Positions 52,741-61,956 of a stretch of 64,000 nucleotides of DNA are shown in pieces. Position 1 is the stretch's first letter. Each line of letters starts with the position of its first letter. Below the pieces are notes generated by a model. It saw only the letters and a list, made by a program, of their open reading frames with translations, did not search any database and had not been told where the DNA came from. Source of the stretch: CAWBRT01 sp963814745 (GTDB lineage Bacteria; Acidobacteriota; Terriglobia; Terriglobales; Acidobacteriaceae); contig CAWFEA010000003.1 in the NCBI GenBank assembly GCA_963814745.1, positions 368,553 through 432,552 on the forward strand, in the 5' to 3' direction. The translations under genes were made by a program, and so were the position numbers.

Positions 52741-54611
52741 GTGTGCTGGGCATGCTCAGTAACTTGGAGGTGAAAGTCCTCTGGCCGACCCGATGGAGGT
52801 GAAGGCCTAGTGATGATGCAAGGGCTATCGCCGCGAGGCGAGGTCCGAAGGAAGCATGGAACAAACGTGCGAGTCGATGGACAAAAACCGAATAGAAGGC
52901 GCCCGTACCGGACGAGTGGGCAACTTACCGCGAAGTCCATAATCCATCGAGGTGCGAAGCGTAGATTCGGCGATTGTGCACGGAAAGTAACTGAGCTTAC
53001 CCCAGGAGATCTGCTCCGTGTCGCGCCAAGCGACTGAGGTTGTCGAGAGACAACCTGATCGCGGAGCAGAAGTCAGCATCGGGCGTAGTATCCGGAAGCG
53101 GAGAAGGCCCGAACGAGAAGGAGTGGCGAGTAGGCCATGAGTCTCAAAGACGATAAGCAGCAGAATATCCAGATGGAACTGGACTTCTCTTCCGTGCTGA
53201 CGGGTGAAACCCGAGGTGTCGCAGGAGAAGAGACTGAATCGTTGGTGGCGACGAATGGATGCGAAAGCCCAGCTAGAACTCACCGATTGATGGAGGAGGT
53301 CTGTGAGCGAGAGAACTTGAAAACAGCACTGCGGCAGGTAAAGGGCAATAAGGGCAGCGCGGGGGTGGACGGGGTTACCATCGGCCAACTTACCGGCTAC
53401 CTGAAACAGCACTGGCCAGTGATCCGAGAACAACTCCTGAACGGAACCTACGAGCCGAAGCCGGTGAGGCGGGTGGAAATCCCTAAGCCGGACGGAGGGG
53501 TGCGAAAGCTTGGCATCCCAACGGTGCTGGATCGGTTTATCCAGCAGGCGGTGATGCAGGTGCTGCAGCGGCAGTGGGACTCGACCTTCTCCGACCACAG
53601 CTATGGTTTTCGACCGGGACGATCGGCTCATCAAGCGGTGGCCCAGGCGCAGCAGTATATCGCCGAAGGTCGCGGCTGGTGCGTTGATCTCGATTTGGAA
53701 AAGTTCTTTGATCGAGTCAATCACGACAAACTGATGGGGCAGATCGCCAAACGGATCGAGGACAAACGGCGGCTGAAACTCATCCGGGCATTTCTGAATG
53801 CCGGGGTGATGGAGAACGGACTGGTTAGTCCCAGCGTGGAGGGCACTCCGCAAGGAGGTCCACTCTCGCCCCTGTTATCGAACCTCGTGCTCGATGAACT
53901 CGACCGAGAGTTAGAGCGACGCGGACACCGCTACCTTCGTTATGCCGATGATTGCAACATCTACGTGCGTAGCCAGCGAGCGGGTCAACGGGTGATGGAG
54001 AGCGTCACGCGATTCATCACGCAAGAGCTCAAACTCAAAGTGAATGAGGCGAAGAGCGCGGTGGCGCGACCGCAGGAGCGGAAGTTTCTCGGGTTTAGCT
54101 TTACCGGCGAACCAGAGATCAAGCGCAAGATTGCGCCCAAAGCTCTGGAACGATTTAAGCATCGAATCCGGGAAATCACGCGCCGGGCAAAGGGCGTCAG
54201 CATGGAGACGACAATAGCGGAGCTCGCTCCGTATCTGCGCGGTTGGCGCAGCTATTTCGGCTTCTGCGAAACGCCTGATGTGCTGCAGTACCTGACCCGC
54301 TGGGTCCGGTTGCGACTACGGGCAGCTATGTGGCGGCAATGGAAAACACCACGCCGACGCCGAGCGGCTCTGGTAGCACTGGGGGTTCGCTCGCGACTGG
54401 CTAGCAACACCGCTGGCAGCGGACTCGGCCCCTGGTATCTGGCCCGGGCCAAAGCTCTATCTGTGGGGCTTTCCAATGCTTACTTCAAATCGCTCGGACT
54501 TCCAACGTTGATCGATGGGTGCTAGCGTAACCGACTCGAACCGCCGTGTACGGACCCGTACGCACGGTGGTGTGGCAGGGGTCGGCGGGTGACCGCCGCC
54601 CCTATGCCGAT
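52741..54611 (+). mobile_element. Group II intron
   Basis: The 5' end is GTGTGCTGGGC (GUGYG consensus), followed by domain I sequence typical of bacterial introns (AACTTGGAGGTGAAAGTCC, GGGCTATCGCCGCGAGGCG). The maturase gene lies in domain IV. Domain V is near 54537-54575 (CCGTGTACGGACCCGTACG, CACGG) and domain VI follows, with a likely bulged A before the 3' end at GCCGAT (54611). Total is ~1.87 kb. It inserted just behind a stem-loop and 20 bp beyond the stop of the ThDP enzyme gene on the opposite strand. Confidence 0.85.
53137..54525 (+). CDS. ltrA: Group II intron reverse transcriptase/maturase
   Basis: A 462-residue intron-encoded protein. The reverse transcriptase blocks are in order: LKTALRQVKGNKGSAGVDGVTI, RRVEIPKPDGGVRKLGIPTV, YGFRPGRSAHQAV, DLDLEKFFDRVNHDKL, EGTPQGGPLSPLLSNLVL, RYLRYADDCNIY (catalytic YADD), and KFLGFSF. 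The maturase (GIIM/X) domain follows (LAPYLRGWRSYFGFCETP). There is no HNH endonuclease domain, as in group IIC and some other bacterial classes. It is complete, so the intron may be mobile. Confidence 0.95.
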   Translation: MSLKDDKQQNIQMELDFSSVLTGETRGVAGEETESLVATNGCESPARTHRLMEEVCERENLKTALRQVKGNKGSAGVDGVTIGQLTGYLKQHWPVIREQLLNGTYEPKPVRRVEIPKPDGGVRKLGIPTVLDRFIQQAVMQVLQRQWDSTFSDHSYGFRPGRSAHQAVAQAQQYIAEGRGWCVDLDLEKFFDRVNHDKLMGQIAKRIEDKRRLKLIRAFLNAGVMENGLVSPSVEGTPQGGPLSPLLSNLVLDELDRELERRGHRYLRYADDCNIYVRSQRAGQRVMESVTRFITQELKLKVNEAKSAVARPQERKFLGFSFTGEPEIKRKIAPKALERFKHRIREITRRAKGVSMETTIAELAPYLRGWRSYFGFCETPDVLQYLTRWVRLRLRAAMWRQWKTPRRRRAALVALGVRSRLASNTAGSGLGPWYLARAKALSVGLSNAYFKSLGLPTLIDGC

Positions 54612-54630
54612 CAAGCGATGCATACGCCCT

Positions 54631-56484
54631 TCACTCCGCCGAATATCTTCCGCCAATCGCCGGATCTTTATGACCTAACCCGGGCAGTTCCCACACGCCG
54701 GCGCCGCCGGGGTTCTTGTCTGCCCCGATGTTTGCATCGATAAGATAAGGCTTGTTGGCTGCAATTGCCTGTTTGATTGCGTCGCCCAATTCTCCGGGCT
54801 TGTCCACGCGCACGCCCTCCAGGCCGGCGGTGCGAGCCATGGCAGCGAAGTCGGGGTTGTAGGGCTCGCCCGTTCCGGGATGCCGGAACTCGGTAACCAA
54901 TTCGCGTCCGCCCATGTATCCCCGTTGCAGTCCACGGATCGAAGCATAGGAGTAGTTGTTCCACACCACCCAGACCACCGGGATGTTGTACTCCACGGCT
55001 GTGCCCATGACGCTGGCGTGCATGAAGAAGGCTCCATCTCCGCACACCGAGATACACGGACGATCCGGGGCGGCAAGCTTTGCGCCCAGCACTCCAGCGA
55101 CACCAAAGCCCATCGGGCCAAAGCCCATTGAACCGATCAGCGAGTCAGGCCGCTTTGGGTGACAAAACTGTATGAGCCAATTGTGGTGTATGCCGATATC
55201 GCTCACCAGAATCGCGTCTTCGGGCAGCACCTTGTCAATCTCGTACGCGGCACGCTGAGGATTGATCGGCAGGGCCTCATCGCGGAAACCGGGAGCGATG
55301 AACTTCTCCCATTCTTTGCGGTATCCGGCGATCGCGTCCAGCCAGTTCTTGCGGCCGGCGGAAGGGCCAGCCGGGACATTTCGTTTTTCGACCTCTTCTA
55401 GGACTTGGCGCAAGAAGGTGCGAACATCGGCCATCAGGCCCAGTGCGACCGGATAATTTCTGGCGATCTCATCCGGATCGATGTCAACGTGGATGAGCTT
55501 GGTAGGTGGGATATTGAACGAATAGCCTGGAATCCAACTGCTCGAAGTCCGATCGTCGAAGCGAACACCGAGAGCGAGCAGCACGTCGGCCTGCCGCGTG
55601 GCGTGGTTTGCCTGGTAGGTGCCGTTGCGCGCAACCAGCCCCAGCGCCAGCGGGTGATTGCTGTCGATGGCGCCCATTCCGCTGGAGGAACAGGCGACGG
55701 GAATCTGCAGCCGTTCAGCGAGGGTGAGCAACTCTTTGGTTGCCGTCCCGTACTTGACGCCCTGACCCACCAAAATCACGGGCCGCTCGGCCGCGAGCAG
55801 CATGTCTACAGCGCGGCGCAGCCCCTCGGAATCAGCACCGCAGCGGCAGTTAATATTGGCGTCCCATTCCGAGGCCTGCGGCATCTGTAAATCAGTTTCC
55901 TCTTTGAAGATGTCGAAGGGTACGTCGAGCACCGCCGGCCCTGGACGGCCAGTGACCATGGTCTTCCACGCCTGCCGGACGCACAGCGCGACTTGGTCCG
56001 CCCGGGTGGGTTGGAATACGCGCTTGCAGTAAGCCCGCACCGTGGAGGGAAAGTCTGCCTGGTAATGACGATAGGTTTCCTGGAAGGCTCCGCGGTTGAA
56101 TTGGCTGGTCGGTACGTTGGCTGTAACCGCCAGGAACGGCACCGAGTCTAAGAAGGAGTTGGCCAGGCAGATGGGCATGTTCGCCGATCCCGGGCCGCAT
56201 GAGGTAAAAGTAGCGACCGGCTGCCCGGAGACCCGGTAGTAACAATCGGCCATAAAGCCTGAAACCGACTCGTGATGAACCGAAAGCGCTTTGATCTCGC
56301 TGGACCGTTCGTAGAATGCATCGATTAAGCTGATGTTGCCGTGGCCGCACAGACCGAACAGGTAGGGGACCTTTTGCTGGATCAGATAGTCGACGATGAT
56401 CTGGCCGCCGTTCATGCGACTGCTTGCTTTGCGCTTCAGCGGATCCTTTATCTCGACTGCCGGGTTGCTCGTTACTGTGCTCAT
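54631..56484 (-). CDS. Thiamine diphosphate-dependent enzyme (acetolactate synthase-like)
   Basis: A 617-residue ThDP enzyme. The N-terminal PYR domain is GQIIVDYLIQQKVPYLFGLCGHGN with the conserved Glu in LSVHHESVSGFMADCYYR, and SCGPGSANM. The central domain is DMLLAAERPVILVGQGVKYG. The C-terminal PP domain carries the ThDP/Mg motif GDGAFFMHASVMG ... WNNYSYASIRG. The kept Glu argues against glyoxylate carboligase, which lacks it. It could condense or decarboxylate 2-oxo acids formed by the sugar-acid genes. It is the first gene of the second catabolic half. Confidence 0.88.
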   Translation of the reverse strand: MSTVTSNPAVEIKDPLKRKASSRMNGGQIIVDYLIQQKVPYLFGLCGHGNISLIDAFYERSSEIKALSVHHESVSGFMADCYYRVSGQPVATFTSCGPGSANMPICLANSFLDSVPFLAVTANVPTSQFNRGAFQETYRHYQADFPSTVRAYCKRVFQPTRADQVALCVRQAWKTMVTGRPGPAVLDVPFDIFKEETDLQMPQASEWDANINCRCGADSEGLRRAVDMLLAAERPVILVGQGVKYGTATKELLTLAERLQIPVACSSSGMGAIDSNHPLALGLVARNGTYQANHATRQADVLLALGVRFDDRTSSSWIPGYSFNIPPTKLIHVDIDPDEIARNYPVALGLMADVRTFLRQVLEEVEKRNVPAGPSAGRKNWLDAIAGYRKEWEKFIAPGFRDEALPINPQRAAYEIDKVLPEDAILVSDIGIHHNWLIQFCHPKRPDSLIGSMGFGPMGFGVAGVLGAKLAAPDRPCISVCGDGAFFMHASVMGTAVEYNIPVVWVVWNNYSYASIRGLQRGYMGGRELVTEFRHPGTGEPYNPDFAAMARTAGLEGVRVDKPGELGDAIKQAIAANKPYLIDANIGADKNPGGAGVWELPGLGHKDPAIGGRYSAE

Positions 56485-56686
56485 TATCTTTTCTCCTCTA
56501 TGAGTTTCCAGCGATTCTTGACCTGGATAAATAAAACGGGCGCTCTCTTGTTGCTGACTGCCAGACCTGCGTCAACCCGGGTGCAGATTCCACCGAGCGC
56601 CATACCGCGCTTGCTGACGCGATCCTCCGAGGTCTCGGCGCCTTGCCCCAGACTGTCCAAAACAGCCCGAGGCAAGACGCTAGATA

Positions 56687-57984
56687 CTAGACCGGCAGCT
56701 TCTTTTCGTAGTCGATCAGTAACGTGAAAATCAGCAGCCCAATACCAGCGGCAACAAAGAACATCATCGCCGGAAAATAGGAACCGGTGTACTGCACGAT
56801 CAGCCCGACGATGATTGGCACCGAGATGCCCATCAGCGTGCCGCTAAAGTTCATAATGCCCGTGAGAAACCCGACCTTGTTCTTAGTAGCCATATTGGGC
56901 GGGATGGAAAAGAAGAGGCCGCACCAGCGCATGAAAAACAACGTGCAGGAGAGCAGTACCACCACTCCGACTGAATTGCGCGTGTACGCCACGGCGAAGA
57001 TCGAGACGGTCCCGATTATGGCTGCGGTGCCGAAAATCGTACGCATCACGACGTTGGGCCTGGCGCCCGGTGCTCCGCCACTTGTCGGAGACCCAACCGC
57101 CCGTAATTTCGCCGAAGAAGCCGCAAAGAAACGCGATGAAGGTTGCGCCTCCCATCTTCCAGATATTGAAGCCGTGGACCTTGTTAAGGTAGGTTGGCAT
57201 CCAGGTAAGCAAGCCGTACCATACGGCCGTGAAAGACATCCAACCGAGGCACAAGCACCACACCGAACGGTACTTGAAGAAAGTCAAGCGAGCGTCCGCT
57301 CAGGTTCGGCGGCTCCTCCCCGACCTCTTTGACCTGTGCCTCCTCGATGTGCTGGATTTCCGCCTCGTTTGCGCCCCTGTGTTCGCGGGGACTGTTGCGA
57401 ATGTAGTACCACGCCCAGGCTCCGCAAAGCACCGTTCCGACTCCGGAAATAACAAAAGCCGTTCGCCACGAATTGAACGCCGTGATCAACCAGGTGATGA
57501 TCAGCGCACCGAACGCCGCGCCCAGGGGCGCCCCGCTATCGAACAGGGTAGCGCCGCGTCCGCGCTCGTTCGGTGTCATCCACATGCCGTTCAGTTTGGC
57601 GCCGGCCGGGAAGATTGGCCCTTCGGCAGCTCCCAGCCCGAGTCGCGTCAAGATCAAAAGGGGAGCGCTGGTGCACATGCCGGCCAGCCCTTGAAACACT
57701 CCCCAGAACACGGTAGCACCGGCGATGACGATCCTCGGCTTGAAGCGATCCGACAGCATGCCGCCGGGAATTTGCATCAGCAAGTAAGTCCAGAAGAAGC
57801 AGCTAAGGAGCACGCCCTGCATGGCAGGTGCCATATTGAACTCCTTGCTGATCAGTGGCATGGCGACCGAGAGCGCAGCCCGGTCAACGTAGTTGATGGT
57901 TACCAGCAGCAAAAGCAACAGGAACATGTTCCAGCGGACGCGGGTTTTGACTCCAGGCGATGGAGCAGTGGCGGTTACCGACAT
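56687..57984 (-). CDS. MFS transporter (sugar-acid type), frame-broken
   Basis: Three frames together give a full ~430-residue MFS permease of the ACS/hexuronate type. Part one, from ATG 57984: VRWNMFLLLLLLVTINYVDR ... PGGMLSDRFKPRIVIAGATV. Part two: LTFFKYRSVWCLCLGWMSFT ... GFFGEITGGWVSDKWRSTGR. Part three: VVMRTIFGTAAIIGTVSIFA ... LIDYEKKLPV. Breaks are near 57285 and 57055. The continuous homology across the breaks suggests single-base indels, sequencing or natural. It lies between the ThDP enzyme and IclR genes on the same strand. Confidence 0.85.
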
Positions 57985-58036
57985 AAGTTTCTCCTTAATC
58001 ACTGCAGGGCGCAGTGGCACCAAATTGATTCAGAAG

Positions 58037-58937
58037 CTACTTTCCCCACGATTTTCCCGCCGCTGGGCGCTTTGCCAGCGGTTTGTGGGTAGTTGGATGG
58101 ACACGGTTTTCCGGCCCAGCAAGAGACCGGCCATCGGTTGCATTGCTGTCCGCACCAGAGTACCCAAGTCCGCGCGACAGACGGCGCGCGACAGACGTGA
58201 GATATTCCGCCAGTTCGGGCGTGCGCTCCTCGGTCAATCGCCAAGCGGGGCCTGAGATTCCGATCGCGGCAATAACCTGGCCGGTAAAATTCCGCAAGGG
58301 AGTCTCCGATACACCGAAGTCCGACTTTGAACTCCTGGTTATCGACCGCATAGCCCTGAGCTCGTACACGGCTGAGCTCGCGTTCAAGAAGCTCAATGGA
58401 AACCACGCTATTGGGAGTGAACGGCCGGAGTTCGTTTTCTGACAAAAACTCTTTCAGTTGATCCTTCGGAAAAGTGGCCAGCAGTATTTTGCCGTTCGCG
58501 GTGCAATGCGCAGGGGATGGATATCCCACTCGCGCCGAAACGGTGATGGGATCTTTCCCTTCTACTTTGTGAATGACGGTGACCTCGTGCTGGGTAATCA
58601 GCGATAAGTGCGCGGTCTCGCCCGTATGATGCACAACCTCAGCCAAAGCGGGTGCGGCAAGTTTGAGAAGATTGGCTTCGTTCCAGGCCACAGCCGCAAC
58701 CTGAAATACCTTGCTTCCGATGTAATATTCCCGCGTTTGCTCGTCTTGAGCCAAGTATCCAAGTGATGTGAGAGTTTGCAAAAGGTGATGAGTCGTACTC
58801 GGGTGAAGCCCGACCTTGCGGGCGATCTCCGTCGAGCCTATTGGTGCATGATTGTTGGCAACCACCTCCAGAACACCGAGCGCTCGCTGAAGCGACTGAA
58901 TCATTTCTCCCCTTTGCACTGTGCGCTGCTTTGGCAT
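58037..58937 (-). CDS. IclR-family transcriptional regulator, frame-broken near the end
   Basis: The N-terminal winged helix is MIQSLQRALGVLEVVANNHA, STEIARKVGLHPSTTHHLLQTL (start ATG 58937 or 58904). The effector-binding GAF-like domain runs GETAHLSLITQHEVTVIHKV ... YPSPAHCTANGKILLATF ... EFKVGLRCIG. Near 58310-58320 the frame shifts, and the protein continues ETPLRNFTGQVIAAIGISGP, AWRLTEERTPELAEYLTSVA. IclR proteins regulate uptake and breakdown of carboxylates. A perfect palindrome ~90 bp upstream is its likely operator. Confidence 0.87.
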
Positions 58938-59027
58938 TGCCAACCGGCCTGAACCAGCATGCTCGCTGGCCAACCATGTCGGTAAGGTCTTCATGCCGAG
59001 ACCAGGCATTTCACACGAAGATATTGA

Positions 59028-59046
59028 TATTTCACATTGTGAAATA
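59028..59046. promoter_or_regulatory. Perfect 19-bp palindrome, probable IclR operator
   Basis: TATTTCACATTGTGAAATA has 9-bp perfect arms around a central T. It lies between the divergent IclR gene (start 58937/58904) and VOC gene (59210). IclR-family dimers bind such short AT-rich palindromes. A looser half-match (ttcatagtgtga) follows at ~59051. Confidence 0.7.
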
Positions 59047-59209
59047 TACTTTCATAGTGTGATGGAGTACAATGTCTCAGCTTCGGCGCTCTGTCAAGGG
59101 GGATTTTGTAGTTTCGGCGAAATTTTTCACTGGTGTTTCGTGCCTTTACTTCGCCGACACTAGACGCGGAAGCAATAGTCCCATTCGATGATGCTCAAGA
59201 GAGGCGCCC

Positions 59210-59803
59210 ATGAAACTGAGACTCACAATCATTATCCTGATTTTGGTGGTCCCAATCCTGTTGCTGGCGCAAGCAAGCCAGCCGGAACAGAAGGCTGCTG
59301 CACCGGCCAGCGCCGGGCAGAAATGGCAGTTGAAGATGACGGCTCCGCTTGAAGTGGGTATCGTATGCGTTGATTTGGAGCGCATGCTTAAGTTCTACAC
59401 GGAGGTCGTGGGTTTGAAGAAAGTGGCCGACGCCGAAACGCCTCCCGAGATGAGCAGACTAGCTCGGTCAGCGCCGAACGGATACAGAATCGTGCGGATG
59501 CAGACGCCTAATGGGGAACGGATAAAGCTGATCCAGCCGAAAGCAGCTTCTCCAAAGCGAGCTCCGGTTCCTAAATGGGCATTCCTGCGAGCGGGGGTAG
59601 CTTTCAATACGTTTCTTGTCAACGACATGGACGCGGTTGTCACGCAGCTAAGAGCAAACAAGGTGAAGCTCGTCAGCGATAACGCCATTCAGGTTCGCCC
59701 TGGAGTATTTGCGCTGTTGGCGTTGGACCCTGAAGGAAACTACGTGGAATTCGTGCGATACCCGGACATTGCCGCGTACCGACCTGATCTCGTCAAGAAG
59801 TAA
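59210..59803 (+). CDS. Secreted VOC-fold (glyoxalase/dioxygenase-like) protein
   Basis: A 197-residue protein with an N-terminal signal peptide (residues 1-20, LTIIILILVVPILLLA-QA), so it probably acts outside the cytoplasm, which is unusual for this fold. The VOC domain spans ~47-190: LEVGIVCVDLERMLKFYTEVVGLKKV, PNGERIKLIQP, AGVAFNTFLVNDMDAVVTQL, LLALDPEGNYVEFVRYPD with the likely metal Glu. The substrate is unknown; it may be a ring-cleaving or isomerising enzyme of the pathway. Confidence 0.85.
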   Translation: MKLRLTIIILILVVPILLLAQASQPEQKAAAPASAGQKWQLKMTAPLEVGIVCVDLERMLKFYTEVVGLKKVADAETPPEMSRLARSAPNGYRIVRMQTPNGERIKLIQPKAASPKRAPVPKWAFLRAGVAFNTFLVNDMDAVVTQLRANKVKLVSDNAIQVRPGVFALLALDPEGNYVEFVRYPDIAAYRPDLVKK

Positions 59804-60135
59804 CCCGAGACGATTCGTGTGTTTATGTTTGTATCCGGCAGGTATGCGATTGCCTACTGCCCCTTGCCTTCCCGTTCAGCATGGGCGAACCGAACGGCGC
59901 CCACTGAGCGGGCAGGACAGCAGGTGTGTTTGCCATTGCTACTGCAACGAGTTTGTGCTCCGCCGTTCTGCTACTCGGTTCATTGTTTGGGCGCGTGGCT
60001 CTGGAGAAAGCGCACGTTAGAGTTCCGTAACGATTTTTCTTTGCCTCAACCATAAAGCAGGTCGGAAGCTCAATGTGCAAGGCCTGTCGCGCCGTGCACA
60101 CGCTATTTTGTAGATAAGACAGGAGGAAACCTAAG
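59804..60135. other. Intergenic region upstream of the aldehyde oxidoreductase gene
   Basis: About 330 bp without a gene. A strong AGGAGG-type ribosome-binding site lies just before ATG 60136. I see no riboswitch-like structure or clear terminator. Confidence 0.4.
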
Positions 60136-61956
60136 ATGGCTGGCCACATGGGCAAGCTGGCACGGATTGATTTGTCAACCGGCGAGACGCAAGTTGAAGA
60201 TATCTCCGAAGAGGTAAGGAGAAAGTACATCGGCGGAACCGCACTCTCGGCGTACATCATGAGACAAACTCGTTTTCATGAAATCGATCCGCTCGGGCCC
60301 GAAAACGTCTTAATTTTCTCTGCGGGTCCACTGACGGGTGCGAACGTGCCGACCTCGGGACGCTACGCCGTAGTAGCTAAATCGCCACTTACCGGAATCT
60401 GGGGCGAGGCCGATAGTGGTGGCAGGTTTGGGATCGCTCTCAAAGCTGCCGGGTTCGACGCCATTGCTATTAGCGGTCAAGCGCCCTCGCCTTCTGTACT
60501 CAGGATCATTGATGGCAAGATTTCGGTGGTGTCAGCGGACCCCGTGTGGGGAAAGGACACGGTCGAGACGTTCGACATTCTGACTGCCCAGTACGGCAGC
60601 AAGGCAGCCATTGTGTGCATCGGGCCCGCAGGCGAGCGAATGACACGACTGGCGAGCATCATGACTGAGGGATCGCGTGCCAGAGCTGCGGGGCGGTGCG
60701 GTCTGGGCGCGGTCATGGGTTCCAAGCGATTGAAAGCCATTGTGGCCAATGGAAACTTGATCACCCCAGTAGCGCATCCGAAGGAGCTACAGCAGAGCAT
60801 ACGGGAGATCACCCCTTACATGCTGGAGAAAATGGCTCGGGTCCGTAAGTTCGGGACTCCCGGCGGCACGGTGGGTAACGCTGTTCTCGGAGACTTGTCG
60901 GGCTTCAATTGGACGAAGGGAGATTGCGGCCAGCTCGCCGAGTGTCTCAGCGGGGAAATCATGATGACGGAGTACGGCGTCGGCAAATACCATTGCCCGC
61001 CATGCGCCATTGGCTGCGGAAAGGAAGTCCAGATTCCGAGTGGATCCTATGCTGGCAAACCATCGACATTAGAATACGAGACCATCGGCGGGTTCGGTCC
61101 GCAGTGCGGGGTGTTTGATTTCAAAGTCATTATAGAAGCTAACAGTCTCTGCAACCACCTCGGCATGGACACGATTTCAACCAGCAACGCTGTGGCGTTC
61201 GTCTTCGAAGCCGTCAGCAAAGGCCTGATCAAGAGCCTCCATCAAGGCCCAAAGTTGGAATTTGGCAACAGCGAGGCGGTGCTGTCACTAATCCGGCAAA
61301 TCGCCGCCGGTGAGGGCATCGGGGAATTGATGCAGTACGGGACTCGCTGGGCGGCGCAACAGCTTGGCCCGGAGGCAGAGAAGTTCGTTATGCATGTCAA
61401 GGGTCTCGAACCGCCTTACCATGATCCTCGAGCCCTATCCAGTCTGGCCATTGCCTATGCCACAATGCATCGCGGAGCTTGCCATAGGGGCGGCTCTCAG
61501 ACCCTAGAGCGTAACGCAATGCCCGGACTGGGCTTCCCAAAGCCATTGGACCGTCTGGCGCAAGAAGGCAAGGGAAGAATGGTTGCGATCGCACAAAATT
61601 ATACGGAGCTGTCTAACAGTTTGAAATTCTGTTCCATCGCCATGTCGGCGCTTGACATGCCGATCCTGGTCACCTGGACTAACTGCGTCACCGGATGGGA
61701 TATGGACATCGCAGAGTTACTCAGGGTCGGGGAAAGAAGTTTTAACCTGAAGAGGCTTTTAAACCTTGCTTGCGGCGTGACTAAGGCGGACGACACCCTT
61801 CCGCGACGTTTTACGCATGAGCCGTTCGAAGCCGGGAGCTCCGCCGGGCACGTGCCCGACCTGCCCAGGATGCTAGATGAGTACTACGCAACCCGCGGCT
61901 GGGACAAGGATGGAGTTCCGACACAGACTAAATTATTGGAACTTGGGCTGACCTAG
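60136..61956 (+). CDS. Tungsten-type aldehyde:ferredoxin oxidoreductase family protein
   Basis: A 606-residue AOR-family enzyme that oxidises aldehydes to acids, or the reverse, with ferredoxin, using a tungsto- or molybdopterin and a [4Fe-4S] cluster. N-terminal domain: GKLARIDLSTGETQVEDISE ... YIGGTALSAYIM, SAGPLTGANVPTSGRYAVVA. Cluster ligands: CPPCAIGCGK (Cys287, 290, 294), with a later Cys in NSLKFC as candidate fourth. Other family segments are GSKRLKAIVANG and LEYETIGGFGPQCGV. The TAG stop (61954-61956) lies in the CTAG target of an IS1380 insertion and is preserved by the target duplication. Confidence 0.92.
   Translation: MAGHMGKLARIDLSTGETQVEDISEEVRRKYIGGTALSAYIMRQTRFHEIDPLGPENVLIFSAGPLTGANVPTSGRYAVVAKSPLTGIWGEADSGGRFGIALKAAGFDAIAISGQAPSPSVLRIIDGKISVVSADPVWGKDTVETFDILTAQYGSKAAIVCIGPAGERMTRLASIMTEGSRARAAGRCGLGAVMGSKRLKAIVANGNLITPVAHPKELQQSIREITPYMLEKMARVRKFGTPGGTVGNAVLGDLSGFNWTKGDCGQLAECLSGEIMMTEYGVGKYHCPPCAIGCGKEVQIPSGSYAGKPSTLEYETIGGFGPQCGVFDFKVIIEANSLCNHLGMDTISTSNAVAFVFEAVSKGLIKSLHQGPKLEFGNSEAVLSLIRQIAAGEGIGELMQYGTRWAAQQLGPEAEKFVMHVKGLEPPYHDPRALSSLAIAYATMHRGACHRGGSQTLERNAMPGLGFPKPLDRLAQEGKGRMVAIAQNYTELSNSLKFCSIAMSALDMPILVTWTNCVTGWDMDIAELLRVGERSFNLKRLLNLACGVTKADDTLPRRFTHEPFEAGSSAGHVPDLPRMLDEYYATRGWDKDGVPTQTKLLELGLT

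Noticed and set aside
54631..56484. Glyoxylate carboligase for the ThDP enzyme
   Set aside because: The activating Glu in HHESVSG is present, whereas glyoxylate carboligase has Val there; a more general acetolactate-synthase-like label was kept.
59804..60135. A molybdenum/tungsten cofactor riboswitch before the AOR gene
   Set aside because: I looked for a long multi-stem structure upstream of the gene and could not identify one; no evidence to list it.
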